The translations under genes were made by a program, and so were the position numbers. Below are positions 45,296-54,197 of a stretch of 64,000 bases of DNA, in pieces. The DNA lies in the NCBI RefSeq assembly GCF_003985155.1, contig NZ_ML133686.1, positions 652,001-716,000 of the forward strand, written 5' to 3'. The first letter of the stretch is position 1, and each line of letters begins with the position of its first letter. The stretch is from Rhizobium vallis. Lineage in GTDB: Bacteria > Pseudomonadota > Alphaproteobacteria > Rhizobiales > Rhizobiaceae. The notes beneath the pieces were generated by a model. That model was not told where the DNA came from and did not search any database. It saw only the letters and a list, made by a program, of their open reading frames with translations.

Positions 45296-46396
45296 CTACC
45301 AGACGAGACCGCGGGCCGCGACGTCCTCCACGCGGGTGACAACCCCATTGCGATGGAAGACCATCGTGTCGAAGAGATTGGAAACCACGCAGGTGTGGTT
45401 CGGGATGATGAAGAGCTTCTCGCCGATCTTAGGCCGGGGGCCGGTGCAGTTCGACAGGTCGATCACGCCGTGTTCTTCCGAGAGGCTGGTGATGCGCGCC
45501 TCGGGATAACCGACGATCAGACCGTAATCGCTGAAGCCCTGGAGATCCGAGGTCAGTGCCTTCGATCCGGCATCGATGACGGCGCGGTCGGCGTTCGGCC
45601 GCGACACGACGGTCGCCAGCACATGCATGGCGCAATCGTCCTCGGTGCAATGGCCCATGCGCACCATCTGGCGATCGTTGTAGATATAGGTGCCGGCACG
45701 GTGTTCCGTGGCCGACTTGACGAGATGCGCCTCGAAAAGGCTTGGTGTTCCGCCATTGCTGACGATCGGGCAGGTTATGCCTTCCGATTGCAGGCGCCTC
45801 ACCGTTTCGGCGATGAAGGCTTCCACGGCGGCCGCCGATTGCGGCTTGGGATAGGTCACGATGCCGCCGAAGGTCAGGCCGTCGGCAGCAGTGATGCGCT
45901 TGGCGAGCGAGGCTGCTTCCTCCGGCGTCTGCACGCCGCAGCGGCCGGCGCCGGTATCGCATTCTACAAGCACCGTCAGCGGCTTATGTCCGGAAAAATG
46001 CGCGGCGAGCCCGTCGACAGTCACTTCGCTATCTGCAACGACCTTGAGGGCCGAAATCTTCTCATTCAGCTTGGCCAGGCGCTCGAGCTTCTGCTGTCCG
46101 AGGATATTAAAGGTGATGAGGATGTCTCCGAAGCCGGCTTCGGCAAAGACCTCGGCTTCCGTCACCTTCTGGCAATTGATGCCCTTGGCGCCGGCTGCGA
46201 CCTGCGCGACGGCGAGCGCGGGAATCTTGTGTGTCTTGATATGCGGGCGGAAGTTCAGCCCGTGCCGATCCATATAGGACTGAACGCGGTTGATGTTTGC
46301 AGTCAGCCGGTCTTCGTCGATGACAGGACGCGGTGTCGAGAGATCGGCGATCCTGTCACCCGCCTTCGCGACGACGGCAAAGCTGACATCATGCAT
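45296..46396 (-). CDS. D-threonine-aldolase/D-serine-dehydratase-like PLP enzyme
   Basis: This fold-type III (alanine-racemase-like) enzyme of 366 residues has the PLP region RPHIKTHK (50-57). The C-terminal metal site His334/Cys336 in PNHTCVV is characteristic of the D-threonine aldolase, D-serine and D-threo-hydroxyaspartate dehydratase family. VSNGGTPSLF and GTYIYND (residues around 210-240) are also normal. It starts directly after the M81 peptidase stop on the same strand and is the last gene of that unit. Whether it is an aldolase or a dehydratase cannot be decided by eye. Confidence 0.85.
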   Translation of the reverse strand: MHDVSFAVVAKAGDRIADLSTPRPVIDEDRLTANINRVQSYMDRHGLNFRPHIKTHKIPALAVAQVAAGAKGINCQKVTEAEVFAEAGFGDILITFNILGQQKLERLAKLNEKISALKVVADSEVTVDGLAAHFSGHKPLTVLVECDTGAGRCGVQTPEEAASLAKRITAADGLTFGGIVTYPKPQSAAAVEAFIAETVRRLQSEGITCPIVSNGGTPSLFEAHLVKSATEHRAGTYIYNDRQMVRMGHCTEDDCAMHVLATVVSRPNADRAVIDAGSKALTSDLQGFSDYGLIVGYPEARITSLSEEHGVIDLSNCTGPRPKIGEKLFIIPNHTCVVSNLFDTMVFHRNGVVTRVEDVAARGLVW

Positions 46397-47872
46397 TTAG
46401 GCGGCTCCGCGTATTATCCCATGTGGGTCGGCCACGATCGGCCAGATGGTCCTTGGCGCCCGCCGGTAAGCCGTCGTCGCCGGATTATTGGGATACGGCG
46501 TTCCCGCGGAGCAGTAAAGGATTTCCGCCGCAATCTTCGAGAAGGACGCGAAGAAGTGGTTGGTAGATTTGATCACAAGGATCTTCTGCTTCGTGGGATC
46601 GATGCCCATCACCGAAAAGAGGCTCGGATCAAAGCTCTGGGCACGTGTCGAATTGAGGATGATATCGATGCCATTGAGCACGATATGCGCGGCGTCACCG
46701 AAAGGCGCCAGGCTCTCGCCGAACTGCATCTCGGCATTCCTAACCAGCTTGACGACCTTGACCGTGCCGTCGACGGGATTGCCGGTGCCGGGCGCCGACT
46801 TGGCGCCGAAGCGCAGCGGAATTTCCGCCCCCTCGCCCGCCGCAAAACAGATCTGCACGGCCACCGGATCCCAGATGGTGCCGATCGCGGCACTTCTGAC
46901 GCCGCGCGCCATGAGCTCGCCGAGGAGCACGGTCGCATCTCCCGCCGTGCCGCCACCCGGATTGTCCCAGACGTCGGCGATGACGACGGGCCATGCGGTG
47001 GCAGCGATCGCGCGCGAAACGGCTTCCTTCTCGTCGATTTGCGGGACCATGAAGGTGCCGCGCTTGGAAAAGAGCTCCAGGCCGAGTTCGCGTGCAAGAG
47101 CAGCGCCCTTTTCCGGCTTGTTGTCTGTTACGACGAGCAGCTTCGTCCCCATTTCGGGAACGTCACCCACCATGAAGCCGTGGATCACGGAGATCGACAG
47201 GATGTCAGGATCGTTCTTTTCGATCTGCATGATCTTGTCGACGAAGGAGCGCATGGGCTCGCGCGATGTCGGGAAGACGTCGATCATGCGGCAGTCGAAC
47301 ACCGACATATCAGGCTTGACCCGGCCTTCCAGTGTTTCCACAGCAATGCGCCAGAGGTCCTCGGCGCGGTCGACGAAATCCGTATGCGGAAACTCCTTAA
47401 AATAGACGGCGAAATCGAGTGCTGCGACACGCTTTGCGGTCAAGTGGCTGTGCGGATCGAGCTCGGCGCAAATAAGGACCTCAGGCCCGACGATCTCGCG
47501 GATGCGCTGGAGAAGGTCGCCTTCCGTATCCTCATATCCGGCTGCCACCATGGCGCCGTGCAGGCCCATGACGACGGCGTCGACCGGCATTGCCGCACGG
47601 AGCTGGCCGAGGATTTCGTCGCGCAATTCCTCGTAGGTCGTCCGGTTGACGAGGCCCGCGGGGTCGGCCCAGGTGGCGGTTCCCTCGATCAGTTCCCAAC
47701 CCTTTTCCTTGGTGACGCGCCGTCCGACGGTGATCGGCGCGGTGCAGAGCGTCGGCGTTTCGGGATGCTGGCCGGGCGGGGCATAAAGCGAGGCTTCGAA
47801 TGCGCGACGATCCACGCAGATCGGGGAAAAAGTATTGGTCTCGGTCGCCAGTGCTGCCGTGAAAATGCGCAA
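46397..47872 (-). CDS. M81 family metallopeptidase (MlrC-like)
   Basis: This 491-residue protein belongs to the MlrC/DUF1485 group. It starts RIFTAALATETNTFSPI, which is the family hallmark with Glu and Thr near the metal site. VVMGLHGAMVAAGYEDTEGDLL, ICAELDPHSHLT and PVVIADVWDNPGGGTAGDAT are further family segments. MlrC itself helps degrade microcystin peptides, but most members act in unrelated catabolism. It is the middle gene of the minus-strand unit with the NTF2-like and PLP-enzyme genes. Confidence 0.88.
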   Translation of the reverse strand: MRIFTAALATETNTFSPICVDRRAFEASLYAPPGQHPETPTLCTAPITVGRRVTKEKGWELIEGTATWADPAGLVNRTTYEELRDEILGQLRAAMPVDAVVMGLHGAMVAAGYEDTEGDLLQRIREIVGPEVLICAELDPHSHLTAKRVAALDFAVYFKEFPHTDFVDRAEDLWRIAVETLEGRVKPDMSVFDCRMIDVFPTSREPMRSFVDKIMQIEKNDPDILSISVIHGFMVGDVPEMGTKLLVVTDNKPEKGAALARELGLELFSKRGTFMVPQIDEKEAVSRAIAATAWPVVIADVWDNPGGGTAGDATVLLGELMARGVRSAAIGTIWDPVAVQICFAAGEGAEIPLRFGAKSAPGTGNPVDGTVKVVKLVRNAEMQFGESLAPFGDAAHIVLNGIDIILNSTRAQSFDPSLFSVMGIDPTKQKILVIKSTNHFFASFSKIAAEILYCSAGTPYPNNPATTAYRRAPRTIWPIVADPHGIIRGAA

Positions 47873-47902
47873 GAAAGTGGCCTTCGTGTTGTCGGCCCCG
47901 CT

Positions 47903-48385
47903 TCAACCCATCGGGTTCGGCAGGTAGCCGGTGAAACCTGAGATCTTCCAGCGTCCCTCGTGAAGTCTGCAATAATAGAGCGTCTGCCATTGCAGGACGT
48001 CCCGGCTATTGTCGCTCTTGGTGATGCCGCCGTCGAATTTCTTGCGCACCAGCGCCGTGTCGCCTTCGATCTCGATATCTTCCAGCGTCGTCGTGGTGAA
48101 GATCGCCGTGCGCGGATCTTCCGCGAAACTCTGTTCGGCGAAATCCTTTGCCTGTCTCAGCCACTCGTCGCGATAGGCCGTGAGCGTCGGGAAGGCCAGG
48201 CGCCACTTGTCCGGGCTGACTTCCTTTCGGCCGTCAATGCCGATGAAACCTTCTTCCACGAAGTCATGCTCCACCATCGACCAATCGGCGGCCAGAAAGG
48301 CATCGATATCGCGGGGAACGAGCATCTCCCAGATCGCGTGGCGGGCGCTGTCCAACGGGAAAGGATTCTGGAAAGGATCGCGCAT
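47903..48385 (-). CDS. NTF2/SnoaL-like small protein
   Basis: This 160-residue protein has the alpha-plus-beta cone pattern of NTF2-like enzymes: an initial helix (ARHAIWEMLVPRDIDAFLAADW), then FVEEGFIGIDGRKEVSP and a final strand set with LYYCRLHEGRWKISGFTGYLP. It is the first gene of the minus-strand unit controlled from 48386-48496. Such proteins are often isomerases, hydrolases or binding subunits. No catalytic residue can be assigned. Confidence 0.75.
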   Translation of the reverse strand: MRDPFQNPFPLDSARHAIWEMLVPRDIDAFLAADWSMVEHDFVEEGFIGIDGRKEVSPDKWRLAFPTLTAYRDEWLRQAKDFAEQSFAEDPRTAIFTTTTLEDIEIEGDTALVRKKFDGGITKSDNSRDVLQWQTLYYCRLHEGRWKISGFTGYLPNPMG

Positions 48386-48399
48386 GTCAGCCCCGGATT

Positions 48400-48413
48400 G
48401 AAATTCTTTTCAT
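48400..48413. promoter_or_regulatory. RpiR-type operator candidate in divergent promoter
   Basis: TGAAA (48400-48404) and TTTCA (48409-48413) form a perfect dyad around TTCT in the 111-base divergent region. A weaker GAAAATAATTT copy lies at about 48471-48482. The adjacent RpiR protein is the obvious candidate binder. Confidence 0.5.
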
Positions 48414-48496
48414 AAAACACGTTTTTCACTGGTCAAATTCCGCTTTCTATGGTCACTTGTCAACTTATCAAGAAAATAATTTGCAAGGACTTGGGA

Positions 48497-48886
48497 ATGC
48501 CTATCAAGCGCTATGGCACTGTTCAAACGGGCGCCGGCGGCAAGGCGCTGCCTTTCGCGCGCGCCGTGGAAGCTGACGGATGGCTCTATGTTTCCGGACA
48601 GGTTGCGATGGAAGATGGCGAGATTATCGACGGCAACATCATTGCCCAGACCCACAAGACGATCGCCAATGTCCTGGCGATCCTCGACGAGGCCGGATAC
48701 GGCGTCGAGGATGTCGTGCGCGTCGGCGTCTGGCTCGACGATCCGCGCGACTTCTGGACCTTCAACAAGATCTATCAGGAGTATTTCGGCGAGCATCCGC
48801 CGGCACGCGCCTGTGTGCAATCGTCGATGATGGTCGATTGCAAGGTTGAGATCGACTGCGTGGCCTATAAGAAGAAGGATGGATAG
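48497..48886 (+). CDS. RidA-family protein (enamine/imine deaminase)
   Basis: This 129-residue protein has the canonical RidA layout: GWLYVSGQVAMEDGE (about residue 26), QTHKTIANVLAILDEAGYGVEDVVRVGVWLDD, and the end PARACVQSSMMVDCKVEIDCVA, with the Arg of the active site in PARACV. It should hydrolyse 2-aminoacrylate-type enamines to keto acids and ammonia. ATG 48497 follows AAGGACTTGGGA. It starts the plus-strand unit that also encodes RpiR, an SDR and an MFS carrier. Confidence 0.92.
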   Translation: MPIKRYGTVQTGAGGKALPFARAVEADGWLYVSGQVAMEDGEIIDGNIIAQTHKTIANVLAILDEAGYGVEDVVRVGVWLDDPRDFWTFNKIYQEYFGEHPPARACVQSSMMVDCKVEIDCVAYKKKDG

Positions 48887-48907
48887 AGAGCCATCGGGGG
48901 GACGGGT

Positions 48908-49771
48908 TTGGATATCTTTTCGACATTGCAGGAAGACAAGACCCGGCTCTCTCCCTCCGAGAGCCGCATCGCCGAGATCATCGTCAACGATTTCGAATTT
49001 GCCGTGAATGCCTCGATCATCGAGCTTGCGGAACGGGCCGAGGTCTCGCCGCCGACCGTCACGCGCTTTTGCCGGCGGCTGGGCTGCGAGAGCTTTTCCG
49101 ACTTCAAGGTGCAGCTTGCCAGGACCGCGCATATCGGGGTGCGCTATCTGAAGCCGGAATCGAAAAGCACCGATCCGGCCGATGTCGCCCAGGATATCAT
49201 CACCAAGGCCCAGAACGCGCTGTTCCTGCTGCACCGGTCGCTCGATCTCGCCGCGATCGAGGCTGCCGTTTCGCTTATCGCCAAGGCCGACATGATCTAT
49301 GCCTTTGGTTCCGGCGGCAATTCGTCGATGATCGCCGACGAGCTTCAGAACCGCCTTTTCCGCCTCGGGCTTCGCATCACGGCAAGTTCCGATCACAGCA
49401 TGCAGCTGATGATGGCTGCGGCCGCAAGGCCGAACGACGTGCTGATCGGCTCGTCTTTCTCGGGTCGTAATATGGAGCTGGTGCGGGCCTTCGAGCTTGC
49501 CCGCGACACCAAGGTGAAGACGATCGCCCTGACCCAGACGGACAGCCCGGTTGCCAAGGCCGCCGAGATCGTCGTGCCGATCGATCTTCCCGAAGGCAGC
49601 AACATCTATCGCCCGACCTCCACGCGCATCGCCTACATCGCGACGGTCGATATCCTGTCGAGCCTGGTTGCCTACGCCGTTCAGCCAAAGGCGACGACCA
49701 CGCTTCGGCGCATCAAGCAGCAGCTGGTTATTCACCGCGACGGCGACGACCGGCAATTGCTTGGAGACTGA
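48908..49771 (+). CDS. RpiR/MurR-family regulator
   Basis: This 287-residue regulator has an N-terminal helix-turn-helix (about residues 1-77, with ELAERAEVSPPTVTRFCRRLGCESFSDFK) and a C-terminal SIS domain (about 120-260) that normally binds a phosphosugar or related ligand (FGSGGNSSMIADELQNRLF, IGSSFSGRNMELV). The start is TTG 48908 with GGGGGGACGG ahead. It lies inside the unit it most likely controls; candidate operators are at 48400-48413 and 37044-37062. The ligand is unknown. Confidence 0.92.
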   Translation: MDIFSTLQEDKTRLSPSESRIAEIIVNDFEFAVNASIIELAERAEVSPPTVTRFCRRLGCESFSDFKVQLARTAHIGVRYLKPESKSTDPADVAQDIITKAQNALFLLHRSLDLAAIEAAVSLIAKADMIYAFGSGGNSSMIADELQNRLFRLGLRITASSDHSMQLMMAAAARPNDVLIGSSFSGRNMELVRAFELARDTKVKTIALTQTDSPVAKAAEIVVPIDLPEGSNIYRPTSTRIAYIATVDILSSLVAYAVQPKATTTLRRIKQQLVIHRDGDDRQLLGD

Positions 49772-49797
49772 ATTTTCATGAACGGGAGCGACAGCAA

Positions 49798-50574
49798 ATG
49801 ACCCAATCGGCAGCCATCGTGACAGGCGCGGCAGGCGATATCGGCGCGGCGATCGCCGCCCGGCTCGCCGACGACCATGATGTCGTGCTGCTCGCCGACA
49901 TCGATGCGACGGCCGCCGCCGCCGTGGCTTCGAAACTCGGGCCCGACAATCGCTTCGTGGCGGTCGGATGTGATGTGACCAGCGAGGCGAGCATTGCCGA
50001 ATTGGTAAAACGCGCTGGAGACGCCGGCGTGGTCCGGACCCTCGTCAACAATGCCGGTGCTGCCCGCGCGACCAGCTTGCACGATACGACGCCCGAGATC
50101 TGGCGGGCGGACAATGCGCTCAATCTCGAAGCGGCGTTCTTATGTTTCCGTGCCTTCGAGCCGATGCTGAAGTCCTCGAAGGGCTCCGTGGTCAACATCG
50201 CATCGGTCAACGGCATGAATGTCTTCGGACACCCGGCCTATAGCGCCGCCAAGGCGGGCCTGCTCCACTTCACCCGGTTGGTCGCCGTCGAATACGGCAA
50301 GTTCGGCATCCGCTCCAACGCCGTCGCGCCCGGCACAGTGAAGACGCAGGCCTGGGAAGTGCGCGCCGCCGCCAATCCGAACGTTTTCGAGGAGGCGCGC
50401 CGTTGGTACCCACTGCAGCGCGTCGTCGATCCCAAGGATGTTGCCAATGCCGTGGCCTTTCTCGCCGGGCCGCTCGCCGCAGCGATCACTGGCGTCTGCC
50501 TGCCGGTCGATTGCGGCCTCACGGCCGGTCAAGCCGAGCTTGCGCGGACGTTCTCCCAATCGGAACATTACTGA
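49798..50574 (+). CDS. Short-chain dehydrogenase/reductase
   Basis: This classical SDR of 258 residues has a cofactor loop VTGAAGDIGAAIA (8-20), NNAG (84-87), catalytic Ser136, Tyr148 and Lys152 (YSAAK), and a conserved VAPGTVKT segment. FabG-like proteins of this type reduce or oxidise hydroxy acids and sugars. It sits 26 bases after the RpiR gene and 15 bases before the MFS gene, so it is part of that operon. The substrate presumably derives from the PLP-enzyme product. Confidence 0.9.
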   Translation: MTQSAAIVTGAAGDIGAAIAARLADDHDVVLLADIDATAAAAVASKLGPDNRFVAVGCDVTSEASIAELVKRAGDAGVVRTLVNNAGAARATSLHDTTPEIWRADNALNLEAAFLCFRAFEPMLKSSKGSVVNIASVNGMNVFGHPAYSAAKAGLLHFTRLVAVEYGKFGIRSNAVAPGTVKTQAWEVRAAANPNVFEEARRWYPLQRVVDPKDVANAVAFLAGPLAAAITGVCLPVDCGLTAGQAELARTFSQSEHY

Positions 50575-50589
50575 AATCCACGTGACCGC

Positions 50590-51789
50590 ATGAGCCGCCT
50601 TTTTCCTGATGTCTTCCGCAATCCGGCGATCCGCGCCAGCATGATCGCCATTTTCACTTTCGGAATGGCGGGCGCGATGACGGCACCCTATCGTTCGATC
50701 GTCGGCATTCGCGAGCTGGGGCTGAGCGATAGCCTCTATTCCATCCTGACCTTTGCATCGGCAGCGGTGAACGTTGTCGTCAGCGTCCTGCTCGGCAATC
50801 TCGCCGATCGGCTTGGCGAATATCGATCGGCGATGATCGGCGCCTGTCTCTTCGGTATTGTCGGTTACGGCATGGTCTATGCTTTTCCGAGGGCGGCGAT
50901 CTTCATCATCAGCGGATTGCTGCCCCTGCCGATCTACGGGGCGTTGAACTCGCTGCTGTTTGCCAATGCGCGCGCGGCGATGCAAGGCATGAGCCGAAGC
51001 GACGTGGTGACGGCCAATTCAGGCGTGCGCGCCATGATCTCGCTCTCCTGGGTGCTGATCCCTGGCGTTACAGGCCTCGTGCTTTCGGGCGCATCGAGCA
51101 TGCTGCCAGCCTATCTCTTTGCCAGCATCTCCTGTCTGATATGCCAGGGCATCATCCTCTTTGCCCTACCGAAACGGGCAGGAACGGAGATGGCCGCAGC
51201 TCACCATCTCAGCTATCTCGGCGCCCTTCGCCAGGTGGTTTCACCGCGGATTTCGGCGCATATCTGCGGGGTGGCGCTGATTACCAGCACGCTGCATCTG
51301 AACGATGCCCTTTTGCCGCTGATCGCCACCGGCGCGGCGCATGGGCGGCTCAGCGATGTCGGCATTCTGGTCGGCATCGTCGCATTGCTGGAGGTGGTCT
51401 TCATTATCGTCTGGTCGCGCATTGCGCGAAAGACCGGCCAAATGTCAGCGCTTGCCGCCGGCACCATCGTCTATGCCGTGTTCCTCAGCCTTCTCGGCTT
51501 TGCCTCTCAACCGTGGCACCTCTATGCGCTGACGTTGCTCGCAGGCATCGGAGCGGCGGCGATCATCAGCATTCCGATCACTTATCTGCAGGATCTCATC
51601 GCCGATCGGCCGGGGCTCGGCAGCGCGCTGATCTCCGTCAATATCTTTGCCAGCGCCGGGATCGGCGCGCTGATCTTTGCTGCTGGCACATCGGTGGCAG
51701 GTTATTCCGGAACCGCCATCCTCAGCGCTGTTACGGGACTGTCTGGAATAGTGATCCTCGGCTTCCTGCATCGGCGCAATGTTCACTAA
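50590..51789 (+). CDS. Major facilitator superfamily transporter
   Basis: This 399-residue carrier has about twelve predicted helices. The motif A-type loop between helices 2 and 3 is LLGNLADRLGEYRSAMIG (about residues 60-80). The second half begins after the loop containing ALPKRAGTEMAAAHHL. It follows the SDR gene by 15 bases and is likely the uptake or export system of the pathway. The set-type sugar-efflux subgroup has a similar layout. Confidence 0.87.
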   Translation: MSRLFPDVFRNPAIRASMIAIFTFGMAGAMTAPYRSIVGIRELGLSDSLYSILTFASAAVNVVVSVLLGNLADRLGEYRSAMIGACLFGIVGYGMVYAFPRAAIFIISGLLPLPIYGALNSLLFANARAAMQGMSRSDVVTANSGVRAMISLSWVLIPGVTGLVLSGASSMLPAYLFASISCLICQGIILFALPKRAGTEMAAAHHLSYLGALRQVVSPRISAHICGVALITSTLHLNDALLPLIATGAAHGRLSDVGILVGIVALLEVVFIIVWSRIARKTGQMSALAAGTIVYAVFLSLLGFASQPWHLYALTLLAGIGAAAIISIPITYLQDLIADRPGLGSALISVNIFASAGIGALIFAAGTSVAGYSGTAILSAVTGLSGIVILGFLHRRNVH

Positions 51790-51890
51790 GTGCTGCTGAA
51801 TGTATTGGCGCCTCATGGATCGGCAGAATGTGGCTTTCATCACTGTTCGTCTTATGACAAGGGTGATGTACCATTTCCTTTGAAGGCGAC

Positions 51891-53093
51891 ATGAAGGCGA
51901 TCTCCGGCACGAATCTCGAGCAGGCCAAGTCTCACAACCGGCGTGTGGTGATCGAGGCTGTGCGTACGAATGGCCCTCTGTCTCGCGCCGCGATCGCCCG
52001 GATGACCGCGCTGACCGCCCAGACCGTGTCCAATATCGTCGAGGAGCTTGAGAGGTCGCACCTTCTCGTTGCGGCCAAGGCGCAAAAGCTGGCGCGCGGC
52101 CAGCCGATCATCCCCTACAGCATCAATCCGCAGGGCGCTTATTCGATCGGCCTGGAACTCGGACGGCAGCGTGCAAGCGGGGTCCTGACGGATCTTTCCG
52201 GTGTCGTCTGCGCGCGTATCGAGCGCCACGTCGAGCACCCCGATCCTCTAACCGCCATCCCGGTGCTGCAATCCATCGTCGAAGATCTCCAGCAGGCCTT
52301 CGCATTCGACCGCAACAGGCTGCTCGGCGTCGGAATGGCCCTGCCCGGCCGCTATGGCGATGGCGGCACCACCTCCCTCAGCCCGCAGAACCTGCCGGGC
52401 TGGCAGGGTTTTCCCGTCGGGCATGAGCTGGAACAGCGGGTGAAGGTGCCGGTGCTCGTGGAGAACGATGCGACGGCGGCGGCAATCGGTGAGCGCCTTC
52501 ACGGCGTCGCCCGCGGTTTCGCCAGCTTCGTCTATCTCTTCCTCGCCGGCGGCGGCGGCATCGGCGCTGGAATGTTCCTCGACGGTCACCTCTACAAGGG
52601 CAGCCGCAACAATGCCGGCGAGATCGGGCATATCATCGTCGAACCGCACGGCAAGCTCTGCAGCTGTGGCAAACGCGGCTGCCTGGATCGCTACATCTCG
52701 CCGACGGTCGCCTACGAATTCATGGGCATTGCGAATGCGGAGGAGCTTTCGCCCGACGATCTCGATGCGCTGGTCGCAGAGGGCGGCGAAGGCCTGGACG
52801 CTTGGCTCGATCAGGCCGTCCAGCCGCTACGGCAGACCGTCGATTTTCTGGAGCTTGCCTTCGATCCGCAGACCGTCGTGCTCGGCGGCAGCATATCGAC
52901 ATCGCTGATGCGGCGGCTTGCCGAGCGGCTGGAGCCGCTGCACGTTCCGATCGACCCCGATCGAAAGCGGACGATACCGCGTGTCATGATCGGCATGACC
53001 GGCAAGGATACGGCCATCCTCGGCGCCGCCGCCCTGCCGATCTTTTCCGAAACCAATCCGCGCTTCGACGTTCTGCAAAAGCCGCTCGGCTAG
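51891..53093 (+). CDS. ROK-family regulator/kinase-like protein
   Basis: This 400-residue ROK protein has an N-terminal winged helix-turn-helix (LSRAAIARMTALTAQTVSNIVEEL, 30-53). It therefore belongs to the NagC/XylR repressor branch. The sugar-kinase-like fold follows, with END (191-193), GGGGIGAGMFLDGHLYKGSRN and a zinc site CSCGKRGC (Cys257, 259, 264). ATG 51891 follows GAAGG. It starts 100 bases after the MFS gene and may be an independent unit. The last 46 bases are duplicated at 55071-55115. Confidence 0.9.
   Translation: MKAISGTNLEQAKSHNRRVVIEAVRTNGPLSRAAIARMTALTAQTVSNIVEELERSHLLVAAKAQKLARGQPIIPYSINPQGAYSIGLELGRQRASGVLTDLSGVVCARIERHVEHPDPLTAIPVLQSIVEDLQQAFAFDRNRLLGVGMALPGRYGDGGTTSLSPQNLPGWQGFPVGHELEQRVKVPVLVENDATAAAIGERLHGVARGFASFVYLFLAGGGGIGAGMFLDGHLYKGSRNNAGEIGHIIVEPHGKLCSCGKRGCLDRYISPTVAYEFMGIANAEELSPDDLDALVAEGGEGLDAWLDQAVQPLRQTVDFLELAFDPQTVVLGGSISTSLMRRLAERLEPLHVPIDPDRKRTIPRVMIGMTGKDTAILGAAALPIFSETNPRFDVLQKPLG
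53047..53092. repeat. Direct repeat copy 1 (ROK gene 3' end)
   Basis: These 46 bases encode the end of the ROK protein, up to the stop codon. A copy with a few substitutions and one single-base gap is found at 55071-55115. The EamA and AraC genes lie between the copies. Confidence 0.85.
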
Positions 53094-53128
53094 CACATCT
53101 CAGCCCGGGAGATTGCCGCCGCCGCCCG

Positions 53129-54043
53129 TCATTCGCCTGCCGGCAGCCTCGCATCTGCTTGCGGCGGACGGCGGGCTAGAGGGCGCGCAAAGATGACCAC
53201 GTTCCCGAGAAGCGTCAGCGCCAGACCGATCAGGCCTGCCCCGCTCCAGTGGTAGCCCTCGAAGACAGTCGACAGCGACAGGGCGACGATCGGGAAGAGG
53301 ACAGTGGCATAGGCAGCGCGCGAAGAGCCGATGCGGGACACCAGCATGAGATAGGTGGTGAAGCCGACCACCGATCCGATCGCCGCAAGATAGAGCAGAG
53401 CGGCAAGATAGGTGATGTTTGGCGGCGCCACGATCGGCGTTTGCGTCACGGCAATCAGGCAGAGGAGGACAATCGCGCCATAGGTCATGCCCCAGGCATT
53501 GGCGGTCAGCGGTGAGATTCCGGCTGCGCTGTTTCGACGCGAAGCCATATTGCCCAGCGAGAAGAACAGTGTGCCAAGCGCTGCGAGCCCGATCCCTTTC
53601 AATGTGCCCACATTGAAATCGACGGCAACCTCCTGTCCGAAAAGGAGGATAAGGCCGGTTGCTCCGAGTAGCGCTGCGAGAAGCGTGCGGCTTGTAATGC
53701 GGTCGCCGAAAAAGAGGCGCGCATTGACGGCATTGTAGATCGTTGCGAGCGAGAAGATCACGGAGATCAGGCCGGACGGGATGGTAGCGGCTGCGTTGTA
53801 GAAGCAGATGAAATTGAGGCTAAACAGGCAGAGCGCTTGTGCAAGGATGAAAGGTTGATCGCGCAAGGTAGGGACCTTGAGCCGCCGCATGACAGCCAGC
53901 ACGGCGACGAGGATCACTGCTGCGACCGCAAATCTGTAAAAGACCGAGACCAAGACCGGCACGGGACCGACCTGCATCGCAATAGCGATCCAAGTCGTCC
54001 CCCATATGAGGACGGTCGCGATGAAGAGAGCGGCATTTGCCAT
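53129..54043 (-). CDS. EamA/DMT-family exporter
   Basis: This 304-residue transporter has ten predicted membrane helices in two EamA repeats. It starts ANAALFIATVLIWGTTWIAI. The second repeat holds GTLFFSLGNMASRRNSAAG and SRIGSSRAAYATVLFPIVALSLS. From ATG 54043 the protein is full length. It is divergent from an AraC regulator, an arrangement typical of regulated amino-acid or metabolite exporters. The gene pair is bracketed by direct repeats. Confidence 0.9.
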   Translation of the reverse strand: MANAALFIATVLIWGTTWIAIAMQVGPVPVLVSVFYRFAVAAVILVAVLAVMRRLKVPTLRDQPFILAQALCLFSLNFICFYNAAATIPSGLISVIFSLATIYNAVNARLFFGDRITSRTLLAALLGATGLILLFGQEVAVDFNVGTLKGIGLAALGTLFFSLGNMASRRNSAAGISPLTANAWGMTYGAIVLLCLIAVTQTPIVAPPNITYLAALLYLAAIGSVVGFTTYLMLVSRIGSSRAAYATVLFPIVALSLSTVFEGYHWSGAGLIGLALTLLGNVVIFARPLARRPPQADARLPAGE

Positions 54044-54197
54044 GAAGTGATCCTCGTTTTCTCCACAAGTAGGCGAACAGTGAACAGGTCTCTTGTACAT
54101 TCTTGCTATGAAATCGATTTGCCCGGACTTCATGCTCGCCATGCGGGTCGTCCACCGGTATTGTCCGCAAGGCGTGCTCAGGTGTGGGGAAGAATTG

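Noticed and set aside
44915..47941. Open frame of 1008 codons on the plus strand
   Set aside because: It overlaps the P-loop kinase gene in another frame and is antisense to the PLP-enzyme and M81 peptidase genes, all of which have recognisable motifs. The translation shows no domain and has the usual shadow composition.
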